Part shown: in pieces, positions 10,871-23,959 of the stretch | Layout of the letters: each line of letters starts with the position of its first letter | How positions within the stretch are numbered: position 1 is the stretch's first letter | Origin: Taenia hydatigena | Taxonomy: Eukaryota; Platyhelminthes; Cestoda; Cyclophyllidea; Taeniidae | Length of the DNA stretch: 64,000 nucleotides | Direction: 5' to 3' | Assembly (NCBI GenBank): GCA_036345935.2 | Contig: JADWOT020000002.1 | Location: 15,160,913-15,224,912 of the forward strand | Notes under the pieces: model-generated | Told to the model about the DNA's origin: nothing | What the model saw: only the letters and a program-made list of their open reading frames with translations | The model's database searches: none | Translations under genes and position numbers: made by a program

Positions 10871-13508
10871 TGATGCCTCAGGCTGAAGACCATCTTCTAT
10901 TCTTCATCAGAATAGCTGCTGGTTGAAATGGGTCAAAGTCGACTTGTCAAGCAAAACTTCTTACCACACAGAAGCAATCGAAAAGAGAAAGTCTTGGAAG
11001 CCAAGCACACTCGTTTCGCGAATCGTACATTATCAAAAGACAACTACTTTGAAGGACTGGAAATTTGTTCTTCACCTTTCCTACCCTCCAAAAGGCACAC
11101 CTTTTGATTAGCACTGACTGACTGGCTAAGTAATTGACTTGTCCTGGACTGCTTTTTGTTGTCCATAGCTTGATTAGTTCAAACTTCTTCGTTGAGTCAA
11201 TCGAGTCGGAGGAGAGTTTTTATTATTAAAAGATGAAACAAGGAGAGCCTCACAGTTTGTAATGTAAATATTACACAAGCACAGTTAAGTGCCTTGTAAA
11301 AGTAGCCACTAATGCATTGATAAGTGGCATTTATAGATTTTGAAAAAATAGCAGCGCCCCCATACCAACCTACTCTCGACCACCTTCTTACCGGAGGTGG
11401 AATTGAGAACCTTTGCGAGAACGATAGCATTTATTGACATCTGACCATCATTCTGCACGTCCAGTCTCACCACCCCTCAACTTTTATAGGTGGACGTAAG
11501 CTGCACTGCGTCCAGGATACGACTCAAGATATTGCTTTGGTGGCAGCGGTAATCGAACGCTATTCAAGAAACCAAAAATTTGGATTAACATTGACGAATT
11601 GTTAAACCTGAAACCCGCAGTGGAAGTCTACTCCTAGGCAGGCGCACATTCGAAGAGCTATCAACCACTTAAGGACATTTTGGCTACCGCCCTAATGCCA
11701 CAGCTTGGCTTATGACGGCCATTGAAGCGTTGACAAGTCTCAAAGTTCGAAAGTAAAACTTCCTTTGAGGGCGAGAAAACACCCTTTCTACCACGTTTAG
11801 CCCCTGCACTACGTTTTTATTTAATTTATCCTGATACTTTTGGCCGCATAAAAAGCGCGAAATCTATAACCCTCAACCAAACCCCTCCCTATGGTACAAG
11901 TCTACCACATAAGCTTCCTTCTTGTCGTTGAAGATTACATCCCAGACAGAAACGCAGCCGCTATGAGCGTTGAGGACGAAGACCAAAAATGAAAAGACTC
12001 ATCTGGAGGAGCGATATGCCAAGCTATGCGTCAAACTCTGTCTCCGCAATCGCCTCCCTAATCAGTAGGACAGCACAAACCTAGTTCGGAATCATTTCTT
12101 CTCTGTATCATTAAGCCGTTCACCAACATCACACTCGATGCCTGATGCTCGAGAAAGCACTGTACCGTTATTTGCAGTCATGAACAAATGGCAAAGATTG
12201 GTACCATGAATTGATCGGAGAAGACCTAATGAAATGAAAGCAATGATAGGGCTCTCCTAAATGGAGCATATTAAAATGATTCTACGCCTCTAGTTCCCAG
12301 TGATGTTTACCAGGCGGGCAAGGTTTTCACTAAATTTGCTTTCTACGCTGCAAAAAATGCGGTGAGGAGCTGCGGTGAAGGCTTATGAGGAGGACGAAAT
12401 CATAAAAATACTTAACCATAATTAATGAAACAGTGCAAGGCGTAGAACCCACCGCGTTTTGTAATACGTCTTTCTTCAGAGTTTAAAAATGTCATTCAAA
12501 GACCAGCCGCCATTCTAGGTGGATTATCACCTAAATTGTTTTCAACCTCTGTTCATGTCACAAATCATTAATAATTACACAGCCTAAGCCTGGGATTGAA
12601 GTAGTACCCTGCCGATTCGCTTAGATCCAGATCCGTCCTCGAAGCACTTGAGTAACCTGTTGTGTTCATCACAACTGTGCTAAAGGATATCGGGTCCGAG
12701 TTACCCACGGTCAGTGCAAAGTGGATGGAGCCAAAGGATTTTGTTCCGATTACCAGCAAAAATGAGTTCATTTGAGTCCGTTTCTCCCTGTTTCAATACC
12801 TGGGATTAGTATGCTTAATAACGAAGTTTGGAAGTTAATAGGACTAGAAGAACTGTAAAAAATCTACTTGCGATTACACTCCTCCTTTAGCCATCACAAC
12901 GGAAATCGAGAAAGTTTAAACCGATTATGTTAGAATAGAGTGAAGAAGGGCCGGGAAGTATGCTAGTAGTCGATGACTGCGATGGACTGCTCTAACCTCA
13001 AAATGATGTAGTGCTGATATCAGCCCTCGGTGAGTAGTGGTGGCGACTCAACTTAGTAATGCTTCATTCGCCAAATGCATAATGCCTTCGAACATAGCGT
13101 TAAATGTAGCGTCTTGAAACTTCCCTCAAGAAAACGAAAGGCACAATGCTTGACCAGAACATCAGTGTTTTGCATGCAGAAGGGAAGTAGACAGTTGGCA
13201 TGTCCCAGAGGCAAGCTTATCCACCAAGGGCAATAAAGCCATCCGAGCCACCGTGACCGAGCTAAGCCAAAACAACAGAAATTAAAGCTCTAGTGTAAGC
13301 GTGGACACACATTTTTTAACAGTTTAAACATAAAACATAATAAATTAATTCCAGCATAGTTTAGCTTATTGCATTTTCAAAGTAACTTGTTCCTTCGCTT
13401 AATAAAAGTAGAATAACCATAGAAGAGGATTATAAGCGATTTCAAGAAAAACAAGAATTTTCCTTGAGAAAGTTGATTTCTCCGACGCTGAGGGAATCTG
13501 TCTTCCTA
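10871..13508. other. No gene recognised
   Basis: Only isolated frames of 60-80 codons occur, for example 11197-11430 and 12568-12771 on the minus strand. None has a splice context, domain or repeat partner that I can support. Confidence 0.4.
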
Positions 13509-14705
13509 GTCCTCATCACGCCTGCATGGGGTCTCTTTTACCCGAGACAATAATTCTTCTCGTAGCAGGGCTAGTCACTGGGGAAAAGGAGATGGCAAAG
13601 GCGGATCTCGCCATTGCAAAGACCATATATACTTCGAGAACTGGCTCGAGATCGCAAAGTTCACTCTTCTACTCTACTCCCTGCGACAACGAATATTTCT
13701 TCACCTTCGCATCCTCACTCAAGCTTTGATCACGACTGCGATGGAAGCCGGACTCTCCCGCGATTCCAGCATTGGCCAATGCCGAGAGACCTTAGCCCAT
13801 CACCTCATCAACCAAGCAAGAACAGCACCTTGCCAGAGACTTTTCCATCGTTACTAAAAAACCTGACGAAGACGATGAGGAATGCGCTAAGAACCTTCAG
13901 CACACCGCTTCATAGGGTCGCTAAGTGGGTGGCAGCTCAAAGTAGAGCCGAAGTTCCACCGTCCATTACGGTCGAAGAAGTCTAGGCTATAATTGTCGAC
14001 AAGATCATTTAGGAACTCCAAGTACCATCGTCCTTCCAGACGTCCAGCAAATGGCCAAACCCTACAACCCAATGGCAGGGTCTCTTGCGTCGCATTTTAA
14101 GTTCTACTTATTTATTACAGGCCCAGGTAAACTGCAAAACGCTTAGGCAGCTTTCTTTTTGACTTGGCGGAGATGGTAAGCAGAGGGACGTCGATAAAAG
14201 TCCGCATGAGAAAATAAAACCCAAACAGCAAAATTTATTATGGGTCCGGCACTAGTTTGCGATGTGAAACTTGGTGCTGGTTTTATTCGCAACTCTAAAA
14301 TGATCCTAAATTTTATGGAAGGCACATACTCACTTAGCAAAGCTCTCAAGTCAATGCAGTTGAATCACGACCTGAAAAAGATGCTGATGACATCTGTTGC
14401 GCCCTTTTTTAAGCAGCAGCCCTCCTTAAGAACAGTTTCGACTACCTTTGCTCGCAATTGGCCCATGCCACCGCTAACAAGGCGCAAGAGCTTTGCGCAT
14501 TCCTGATCAAGTACGTGAACATGTTCTCATGGCAAGGCGCAAAACTGAGAGAAACAAGCATTGTTGCCGACGAAAGTGGATTCATTTGACAAATGTGCCA
14601 CTGCGATCTTCCGTTGCCAACATGCATTGATGTCCCAGTCGTGTCCTCACCGCCAACCATCAGTGGGCCAGGCATCTTCTTACAAACACTAGTGGGGACA
14701 TTCAC
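13509..14705 (+). other. Possible coding cluster (unrecognised)
   Basis: After a good acceptor-like stretch (ctgtcttcctag) a frame stays open from 13509 to about 13857 without an ATG at its start. It contains FENWLEIAKFTLLLYSLRQR and later SSIGQCRETLAHHLINQAR. A second open stretch, about 14414-14586, contains LKNSFDYLCSQLAHATANK. The other two plus-strand frames are also open over part of 13.5-14.0 kb, so composition may be responsible. I do not recognise a family. Confidence 0.25.
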
Positions 14706-14709
14706 CTTC

Positions 14710-17700
14710 TACTAACTGCGCAACCTATGGATGGCATAATCTGAGAAACCATTAACAACAGGACTGACTCTGCTCTGCGCTTCTACTCTAATTTTCGTTC
14801 TGCGAAATGGCATCCTCATGGTGGAAACTGGTGAAGAGGGGTGGCTGTTGACAGTCCAGTAGCGTCATTTACAATGTGCACAAGGAAAATTGAAGTTGTT
14901 TTACTTGTCTTTGTTAAATTCGTTGATTCTTGGAAAATGTTGTTATAAAGGGCTAGAAGCTATCCACTACATCACATCACATGCAAAGTAGAAATATCTT
15001 TAGATGTGGATAAATTCTACTTACAAGACCTAAGTATTTCAAAAGGTACAACAGTGCTAAGAAAGTAAAGTTTGCATGAGGAAATAGAAACAATAAAACG
15101 GCTTACTACGAGGCTCTTTTTAGTCTGGTGAATTTGATGATGAAATCCATGCTTTCTCGCACCCCTCAAACACTCGCCTGTGTCGTTTAATCGCTGACAA
15201 TACCGTTGATGGAATCGTGGAACAATGAGGGAAGCGTCAGAGGTGACGTGTAAGAACAAGCAAGAGATGCGGTTTGATTCCAGCTAAGAATTAAAGAAAA
15301 GCTAGTCCTTCTCTTATTTGTTAAATAAGGGCTCTTCTTCGTCCTTTCAAAACTCTCCACATTCTTCCATTCACTTCTATACTTTGATAGTAATGAGGCA
15401 CTTAGATTCTCTTCTACTTACAAAGACCTATTCGACAAAATTGAGCAGCATGTAGTAAGGCCGCCTCTGCCAAAAAATGCAAACTTGACAGTTAAGAAAA
15501 TTATTTACTTTTCAATCCTCCAAATGCTGCTTACAAATTTAATCACAGAGAAAGAGGTAGAACTGACTGTTCTCGCATCCGTATGGGGGCCCTTCTTCAA
15601 ACTCTAATTGCTGCACGATGAGACGACCGAAACGGCACTCCTGCGACATCTCAGTTCGAATGTCCTTGTCATCTAAATAGCTTAGGTACACTTGTAACGA
15701 ATGTAAGGATGCAGCCCATCACGAGATTGGGGTGAATGCGTCGCTTGTCCGTTCACTGACCTTAATCTCCAACGCTTGACAACGCATGAGCTGCGCAAAA
15801 CAAGAACAGAAGCAGTTGTTTGCGGGTACACATTCAACCGCAGCGTTCAGCAGCACTGCCTTAGTCCCAACACCTTAAACCTACAAAATACACACAACAA
15901 AGTACTTAAAATCGTAAAAATTCGGCAACGAATTGTGTGAATAAGGTCGTAGAGTGTGTGGTTGAGCTGCACTGTAACATTAAAGGCATATGGATCACAA
16001 AGAAACGGGAAAAATCCAGGCAGGTGAGCGAAAAACCTAACTTGTTGGCAATGGTAACACCCACGTAGGCGAAGCGAGTGCCGTCCAATCAACCAAAATG
16101 TGAGAAACTGCGGCTTCACGGGTGTCGCTCAGGTGTCTAAGCGTCAATTGTTTTGCCAACAGTATGGAAGAGACAATTAAGAAAGTGAAAGCACGATAGT
16201 CTTAAGACACGGTAAGCTACCGTTGACAAAATGCATCATTAATGACGACAGCACATGGAATCTATTGAGCATGCGCACATATAAAGTTGTTCAAAAGAAC
16301 GCAACAAATTCGATTGACGTCAAAAATCTCACAGATTATAGCTCATGAATTAATAAACTTGGTAGCTGCAACTTTTAAATCCCATCGTGTGGTAAAATTG
16401 TTGTGGGAGTGTTAACCACGCCAACTCCAATGAACTGGCCAAATGGATGTCGTAAGGGCTCTAAACATCTCATGTGTTCATCACACTACTGAAGGAAAGA
16501 ATGAGTACATTGGTACCCTTGACGTCACAAGTGAGGGGTGAGTGGCATGAGAATGGAAACAAATTGAGCAGATTGCACATTAAACACTAAAACAGAGAGT
16601 AGTTGAAGGATGATTCAAGGACTAGAGGTGGGTAGATTCTTCGAAAGTCTAGTAACTCCGCCACATACCTGTCTTTGCATTTAGCCGATCCATTATCTTT
16701 TGAGAGAAAAAAATCACGAAGGCAGAAAGTAAGGCAATAATTTGCGCCTTAGTACAATCAACTGCATTGAATGAGAAACAAAACAAAGTAAAAACGAAGC
16801 ATATTCTGTACTCTCTAGAACAGAAACAAATAGCATGAACCTCCTGCACTCTCCGGCAGCCAAGCATTCCATTTTTAAGTCACTCATCGTCATTAGCACA
16901 CTAGGCCAGTGAAATTTAACACATCCTATTCATCTTCACTTCGCTCCACTATGTGAGTGTGGACGCGATCCATCCACTGCTCCTCTGAGTATTTCTAGAC
17001 TCTGGTTCATATTTGTGTTCAACCACCACAGCCTCTGATACAAGACATTTTCATCTTGGCATCCTTTTTCGCATGAGAATTAAAAATGTTGAACTGAAAT
17101 TTCCCAATGCCACACATTTGAGTGCCATAGATGGAGCCAATTAAAGGGATAATCAGCCTGACAGTTAACAGTGTAAGGAATTGCAAACTGACGGAAGTGT
17201 CTTTCCTCTGCTTAGGAACTTACGTGGATTAAATTATGCAAATTTAGTAGTCCGGAGTCATGTTAGGCGTTAGAGGAATTCTCAATCCTTTAGAATTAAA
17301 AAGAGGATCGGTCTAGCAACTACCGTCTGTTTAATATTCGCGCAAAGTCGGTTGTCGGCTTAATGATCTGCCCTCCCAAGTGGCCGTAAAGCATATCAAA
17401 GCCACCTTCCACTGTCAAGATAACAATCCGTACTCCATTATACTTCGCTAGCCACCTAAGTAGCTCACTTAATTAGCGAAGCGATGGATTCAGTTACCAG
17501 AGGCTGGGCAGCATTTCTTCTAGAGAGAGTTTCGCATCCGCCGTAAAGAGTCGAACTAGCCAATCACGCTGCTCAGTTAATTAAAACCTACTTAAATCAT
17601 TCATAGCCCATTGCCCTTCCACTTTTCCTGTAATTAACAGGCCACAAGCAAAACCTGCATCTTCTGATGTTTACTAATTTGAAATGCAATAAGCAAATCA

Positions 17701-17770
17701 AATGAGCATTGCAATGGCACTACGAGAAACGAACATTGCTTTGTCGTCATTAGCATCCACACCACCCACA
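14710..17770. other. No gene recognised
   Basis: This is AT-richer sequence with short frames on both strands (15017-15259, 15847-16119 and 16649-16899, all minus). I see no repeat partner in the window and no motif. Confidence 0.4.
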
Positions 17771-17779
17771 TGAAGTGCA

Positions 17780-19015
17780 TTCACTCAGTAAGCGGGATTG
17801 GTGAGTCTGCAAAATACAAGTCCATCATTGCCAATGGCAGGGACGAGGAAAATCCCATTGGATGGCAGCTCACATACGTTGTCCACAAAGGGCTGTTCCA
17901 CGAGATCGAACTTGTCATTTGTGTGATTTATAACGTGAACACACTTGATGTCGTCAAACGAAAGCTATCGAGGGACCACAAAATCGTTGTGAGTTAAACT
18001 TTCGGTAAAGACATGGGCAACGTGCACTTCAGATGGGATGGCAATGCCACGATCTGTATAACTGCTTCAATTTTTACCTCCAGATCTTTAAACGAGACGA
18101 AATCAAAATAAATTACAAATTCCAAACAACTGTCATTGCTTTGCTTGATAGGAGAGTTAATATTTACTGCTATATGAAGGTACGAACACGCCGAGAGAAT
18201 GGCTGGATGACATGAATGAGTTAGTGAGGTTGTGTTAAAAATCAAGACCAAGCTAAAGAGCCGAGGAGGTCCTCGACACCCGCAATCATCGCTAAAATTC
18301 ATGTGTGCCTCCCACATAAAATGGTTCTTCCCTCAGATATTAATACCTACTTTCGCAGTCATTAGCGCAGGGGCTGAGGAATGGTAAAGCAATGGATGTT
18401 CACTGTCATCAACTAAGATATAATAAGAAGCTGCGGAAAATGTAACTTAAGATCAAAAGCTATTACCTTGTTTTTACGTCCGCATATCCATGCAGAGGAT
18501 GTGCGTAAGGAATTTGAGCTTTGATGTACATTTGCATCGACAACTGTCAGGCGGCATTTAGTATTGCTTTAAAGCCACTCTTCACACACACCTCTTAATG
18601 ACTTTGGCGTATTCACGGGCGTTGAGAACAAATATTTGTTTCTTTGTTCGGCGATGGCCTTCTTGGTTCACTTCTGCTGTCAACACACTGGTGCTGCATG
18701 CAATGCCTGTCGGCAACGGCGTGTGAGTTAGTGTTGCTATTCTGATAACATTTTTTGCGAGATTAGCTGTTGGCGGCAGTGAATGCACTAATGTATCGTG
18801 CTCCTCCTCTTCCAATCACCATTATCCATCGTAGTATGTGCACCAGTGGTCAGCTGTTTGTTTCTGTGGTCTGCTGTCTGCTGACAGTTACGACAAGCCA
18901 GGCTGACAGTAGTGGGTTCCCACTGACCCGCTAATAGCAGGAATCTCGAGAGCTCCTTCAACTGCTTCAAGACATCACTGGGTAAACTTTCGTTGCCCAT
19001 GTTGCTGCTCTTCAA
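17780..19015 (-). pseudogene. Possible decayed minus-strand gene (unrecognised)
   Basis: Successive minus-strand stretches have protein-like composition but change frame or hit stops. They are 19015-18790 (with SDVLKQLKELSRFLLLAGQW), 18800-18582 (with TANLAKNVIRIATLTHTPL), about 18150-17994 (with CLEFVIYFDFVSFKDLEVK) and about 17968-17787 (with NHTNDKFDLVEQPFVDNV). The pattern fits a gene broken by frameshifts, or exons of a live gene whose introns I cannot place. The plus-strand frame at 17770-17997 overlaps the last block and is the rival reading. Confidence 0.3.
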
Positions 19016-19319
19016 ATTTTAGACTTTTGACATCACCAGCGTCTCTACCTCCAATTGTCGTCTCGTCAGAGAAAGCGACATCCTCTAACGCAAACCTTAA
19101 AACAGCGCTCCTTTTCAAAGCATTTAGTCTGTCCACAAGTTATTCTACACTACAAAAAGCAAAAAGTAGCATTACATAAACTACAAAAACAAAAAAATAT
19201 GCAGTGACACTTTGCGGACCCTAAGAATCTTATGCGAGATTTAAAGACTCCATGTTCCGCAGTATTCCCCTTTCACAAGCATCGAATGCGCTTATGGCAG
19301 CTATATGGCACAGCGCTGT

Positions 19320-20092
19320 CTAAGAATGAGCAAAATTTTTGTTCTGATGGAAGACTATAACATAATTTTGGCTAAGCTCATCGCCAGAAGATTGTGAATG
19401 CCGAGGATGACGAGCAGGAGAGAGAATGCAAAGGCAAGGCGTGGTCGAGATGCCAAAGATGCCTGCATAACGGAAAACTGATGCTGCAAGTTCGAAGAGG
19501 GAATTAAAGGACCCCGCTGACATCGCACGGGAAGGCGATGGGCGCAAAATCGATTTTATTAGGCTCTCCAATGTGCTCGTTGCAGCAAGCAGACAAGCTT
19601 GTTGCAAACAATTTACATTAGACATACATAATTAGAGGCGAAATCAAAAGAACCAGGAAAAAAGTTTCACATGAAACTAATCCAATCAGACAAATTTTTG
19701 CCAAACTTTTACACGGCAATGAACAGAAATAGGTTGACCTTGTTTTGGACGGGTGAGGAAATGAACGAATTTTCCCAAAATGGGCAGGGGCAACACATGA
19801 GACGACAATTGTAGGCCGTTCTTGCGTTGTGTCGACTGTCATTAGTGGGATCAGGAGCAGTCGGAGTAACCGAGATCGGTAGACAAAAAATTGAGGCCCG
19901 GGTGGTTTGTAACAAGGAATTTGAAGGGAGGAGGAAGCAGATAGCTGGGAAATTGGGTTGTAAGGCAACAGAAACCAAATAGTCAAGATGAACTAACCTA
20001 AACAGAGATGTTCGGTCAATCCAAATTGAGATGCATATTTTGTGCATGGTACGACAAGGTAAGATATAATAAGGGAAGGGTAAGAAGACCAT
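19320..20092 (-). other. Overlapping minus-strand open frames, function unknown
   Basis: Frames of 101, 122 and 127 codons overlap on the minus strand. The one at 19320-19625 contains LAATSTLESLIKSILRPSPS and has the most even composition. The two upstream frames (19618-20092) cover the same bases in different registers, so at most one can be real. They could belong with the minus-strand relic just downstream. Confidence 0.2.
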
Positions 20093-20249
20093 TTTGGTAA
20101 ACTCACTTTTAATAGTCTTAGCAATGGGCCAAATATTCTACATTAAAACCATTAAGCGTGGGTGAAACGATCAGTTAAGGTAAAAGTGGGTTGTAAAAAT
20201 TATGCTTAAGATAAAACGACCAAGAAATTTGGACATTAAGTAGCGGCTG

Positions 20250-20791
20250 AATTTAGAAGAATGCCCACAATCATCCCTCGGAAGGGCTGCGAAGTGTAAC
20301 TCATTAATCGGCAAGACCTGCGTGTTATACACCGTTAAATCTTTGCATTTAATCTCTGATCGTCTTCGTCACGTCTACTCGGAAGCCCAATACAACCGCT
20401 ACAGCAAGCACAACAGCACATGAAGAACACTGTTCAAATCAGTTGGGATGACAATTTTATTGAATATCAACGCCAGCAGCGTTCGTTACTGACTCAACGC
20501 AATGTGGCAACAGAGGAGAATGTGCAAACCGTCGACTAGCTCATTAACCACAATGGCATTCAAAAACATCCTCACTAGCGCCAGGGTAAGCACAAACTCA
20601 GTCGTCTACCACCACTGCTGCGACCATCTCCACGGCTGCGCGCATTGCGGCGCCACTAGAGGCGACCATGCATGCGGCATTCCCCACTGCGCCTTCTGCA
20701 CCGGCCACCATGCACTCTTCTCCTCACATTGTGGGCTCTTCACAACCCCAGCCCACGGTGCCCACTTCCACGGATACGGACACGACCAACT
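20250..20791 (-). repeat. Partial fourth copy of the shared element E, inverted relative to 21312-21820
   Basis: This segment matches the reverse complement of 21312-21820, including the bases around the AATAAA of that copy and the His/Cys-rich frame TNSVVYHHCCDHLHG. Relative to its partner it carries an extra block of about 34 bases near 20550-20585. It is visibly more diverged than the three copies tied to the palindrome arms, for example in the region of the AATAAA. Confidence 0.75.
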
Positions 20792-21265
20792 GTGATGGGC
20801 ACAGTTAAGCTAACTAGACATTGAAGTGGACTACGAAATCATGCGCAGCTATTGAATTAATTTAAGTGATTACAAATTTAGCATTTCACTCATTGGCTAT
20901 TACTTTAGAGGTATGTCAGTGAGTAGGGTGTTTGGCACTTAAGTTGTAGTCATTACAGTTTATTTAGCAAAGCTATCATAGTTCGCTCCGCATCGAGACA
21001 AGGTAGACAATTTATATAAAATGAACGGCTGCTTACACTGATCTTGTTGCCGACATGTGCGCTGTCAAAAACGATTCTAGCTCCTTGAGTTACGAGTACG
21101 TGGGTGGTCAACCACTCTAGGTATATCTTAAAGTCCCATTCACAAGAGTGGTGGTGAGGAGTGGGAAGCACAAGCTTAAAGTTGAAGTGCAATTAACGCA
21201 AACGTTACGCGCAACAACTAGAACCAACGATAGAGTATATAAGCAAACACCCTGCAGCACACAAG

Positions 21266-21565
21266 TCATATGAAACGAAGCAAGGAGACAGCCGAAGAAA
21301 TCGAGTGTGGGAGTTGGTCGTGTCCGTATCTATGGAAGTGGGCACCGTGGGCCGAGGTTGTGAAGAGCCCACAATGTGAGGAGAAGTGTGCATGGTGGCC
21401 GGTGCAGAAGGCGCAGTGCGGAATGCCGCATGCACGGTCGCCTCTAGTGGCGCCGCAATGCGCGCAGCCGTGGGGATGGTCGCAGCAGTGGTGGTAGACG
21501 ACTGAGTTTGTGCCATGGTGGTAAGTGAGCTGGTCGACGGTATACACATTCTCCTCTGTTACCAC
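21266..21565 (-). other. Duplicated reading frame next to element E
   Basis: This block is one of the two places where a stretch encoding either a His/Cys-rich frame (HPHGCAHCGATRG, this register) or an Ala/Thr-rich frame (TTTAATIPTAARIAAPLEA, the register of 21205-21549) is kept. The other is 20502-20795. Both registers stay largely open in both copies, so the coding register cannot be decided by eye. The plus strand is open too. Confidence 0.2.
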
Positions 21566-21607
21566 ATTGCGTTGAGTCAGTCACGAACGCTGCTGGCGTT
21601 GATATTC

Positions 21608-21613
21608 AATAAA
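21608..21613 (+). promoter_or_regulatory. Candidate polyadenylation signal in element E
   Basis: An AATAAA hexamer lies in the E element and is kept in the other two full copies (42301-42306 minus strand; 62822-62827 plus strand). It suggests that E derives from a 3' gene end, but I could not assign the upstream coding exon. Confidence 0.4.
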
Positions 21614-21822
21614 ACTTTCACCTTAACTGATTTGAACAGTGTTCTCCATGAGCTGTTGTGTTTGTCGTAGCGGTTGTATTGGGCTTCCGAGTGGACGTGA
21701 TGAAGACAATCAGAGGTGAATGCACAGATTCGACAATGTATAATGAACAGGTCTTGCCGAATTATGAGTTACACGTCGCAGCCCTTCCGAGGGATGATTG
21801 TGGACATTCTCCTAATTTCACT

Positions 21823-22050
21823 TTAATAGCTATTTGTACGCAACGTGCTTAATAGGGCATCGAAATGGATGGGCAGCAGAAACGAAGGCCAAATATCACC
21901 TAGTCGATCAGATCCATTGATAAAATGAATGGAGAGGTAGCTGAAGTTTTCCATGGCACTGAAATCAAAGTCCAGAATCGCAATCGAATCCAGTTTAGGC
22001 AGTAATTTGAACATTGTGTTTTGCATCCCTTCACATCGCCTCATGAACAA
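21823..22050 (-). CDS. Conserved 75-codon frame in element E, copy 1 (unknown)
   Basis: The minus-strand frame reads LLPKLDSIAILDFDFSAME and ends with LLSTLRTNSY. It is intact in all three full E copies, which differ only by a few substitutions. It may be the last exon of a gene. A donor-like GTGAGT upstream and an AG before GCGATGTG are in compatible phase (41781-41784 and 41872-41876 in copy 2). No family is recognised. Confidence 0.35.
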   Translation of the reverse strand: MFMRRCEGMQNTMFKLLPKLDSIAILDFDFSAMENFSYLSIHFINGSDRLGDIWPSFLLPIHFDALLSTLRTNSY

Positions 22051-22568
22051 AATGTGAAATGAATGCGATTGATGTTTGCTTCGTGCGATTGCGGTGCACA
22101 GTACACGCAGTAAACATCAGCCTGTCCTCACTCACTAGTAAAGGGAGTTGGGCCTGATGCAAATGACTGTGTACATCCTAAAAATCTCAACAAAAGCTGC
22201 CACAGTCAACTGCTTCGGAAAACGCGAAGGTGACTAACCATGTTCGACAGAGCAACTTGGTTGTCAAGACCAATGATGCTGATTTCAAAGGTCGCCTTAC
22301 CATCCGGTTCATTAACACACGGGAAAGCTCGACGGGCAAAAACGGACCAAGGAAAACATCAGCAGGACCGGCTTACAAAAAGTGCAGACTAGTGGACTCA
22401 TTGTCTTCGTAAAACGTAGTAATACGCTTCACATTCTGGATAATCTAATCAACTATTAAAACTCAATTGGACACGCAATGCCTACTGGAGTTGAGTAAAC
22501 ACTTGTAGGTGGAGATCTCTCCATTCGCCTCCTCCTTTCTGCACCTTCTCCCAGGGGCGAGAAGACTA

Positions 22569-22920
22569 GTGAGCAAAGGCACAATCTCATTGTGTAAATC
22601 CATATCTTGTTGAGCGATCTTAAGAGTTATAGGGTAGAGAGACAGTTAAGCAGACAGTAAAAGATGCTTTGTGTACAACAACCCTACACTGATGAAGTCT
22701 CAACTTGCACGTCCCCTCACCTCCTCACCGCAACTGATTCCCGCATCGCAGTAACACTTATGCTTTTTTATTTTAGCAATTAAAAGCTCAAGAGGATATT
22801 AGGCAAACGACGATAAAACCTTGCATTTTACGGTGACAACTACTGTTCACCGCATTCGGAGTTGAATCAGTTCAGTGTGTTCCGTTCACTGCCTTCACAG
22901 CCCTTCTTCTGCCAAAGGCA
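22569..22920 (+). repeat. Small inverted repeat nested in left arm, first half
   Basis: This is inverted against 23197-23532, with a spacer of about 276 bp. The shared stretch includes gaatcagttcagtgtgttccgttc. The same structure is present in the right arm at 40382-40717 and 40994-41345, so it pre-dates the 6 kb inverted duplication. Confidence 0.85.
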
Positions 22921-23196
22921 TAAAAAATGAAAGAGGTGATTTGGTGGTTTTCTTGCCTGTAAGTTGACTTATCAAAGGGGATAAGGGCATCCAATTTATT
23001 AGTGGGAACTGAAAAAAATAGCTCTCTGCAGTGGCATCGAATGCACCAGCGTAAATGATAGCGTTGGATAACCTATAAGGGGCAAGTTGAAAAAGAAACT
23101 AAAAGACTAGAAGGGAAGGTCGTCAAACCTTTCATCTTGCGGACCCTTAACTGCATTGCCAGTACGTTCAGTGATGTCACATGCCAATGACACACT

Positions 23197-23532
23197 TTGT
23201 CTTTGGCAGAAGAAGGGCTGTGAGGGCAGTGAACGGAACACACTGAACTGATTCAACTCCGAATGCGGTGAACAGTAGTTATCACCGTAGAATGCAAGGC
23301 TTTTTCGTCATTTTCCTGATATTTCCTTGAGCTTTTGATTGCTAAAATAAAAATATGGCATAAATGTGTCACTGCGATGCGAGAATCGGTCGTGTTATGG
23401 AAATGAGGGGACATGCAAGTTGAGACTTCATCGGTGTAGGAATGTTGCACACAAAGCATCCTTTATTGTCTACTCTTAAGGTCGCTCAACGAGATGTGGA
23501 TTTGCACAATGAGGTCGCGCCTTCACCCACTT
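23197..23532 (-). repeat. Small inverted repeat nested in left arm, second half
   Basis: This is the reverse-complement partner of 22569-22920. The halves differ by substitutions and an indel of a few dozen bases near tatagggtagagagacag, which is present only in the first half, so this inversion is older than the arm duplication. Confidence 0.85.
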
Positions 23533-23959
23533 GTATAATGCCAATCTTGTAGTATGAAATATAGTCGCTGGTGATTGGTGATGCAGAACAGGTTTGGCAC
23601 AACATTGACAAGTCATATGATAGCTATCGTGAAATGATGGCTTCAGCTGTCAGCATATGAACATAGACGATGGGGTAGAAGGGGCCGTTGAGCAGAAAAC
23701 TTCAATAACCAAGGTGAAGTTGCGCGATACAATACGAAGGCGAGCGCATAGTTTCGATAAACTGTGAATCAATGATTTCAAATGATTTGTAAGCGAATTA
23801 TTTTTAAAAAGTTGCAGTCATGAGTTTGTGAATCCTCCAAGCGTATGAATTTTGATGTCGCATAGAATTGTGGGAGTGATGGCAAGGTTTTTATGAGAAA
23901 TCACGTTCTTTGCTGGACGTCATCATCAAAAAAATAATGTTACCATCAGCGGCTAAAAC

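Larger units (their letters stand above)
21510..22177 (+). repeat. Element E, copy 1
   Basis: This segment of about 667 bp is present three times: here, inverted at 41738-42404, and in this orientation at 62725-63390. It contains an AATAAA at 21608-21613 on the plus strand and a conserved 75-codon minus-strand frame. It marks the outer ends of both large inverted repeats. Confidence 0.9.

Noticed and set aside
20502..20795. His/Cys-rich frame as a metal-binding protein
   Set aside because: Another register of the same bases is Ala/Thr-rich and equally open in the duplicate. The His/Cys pattern is probably a by-product of codon register.
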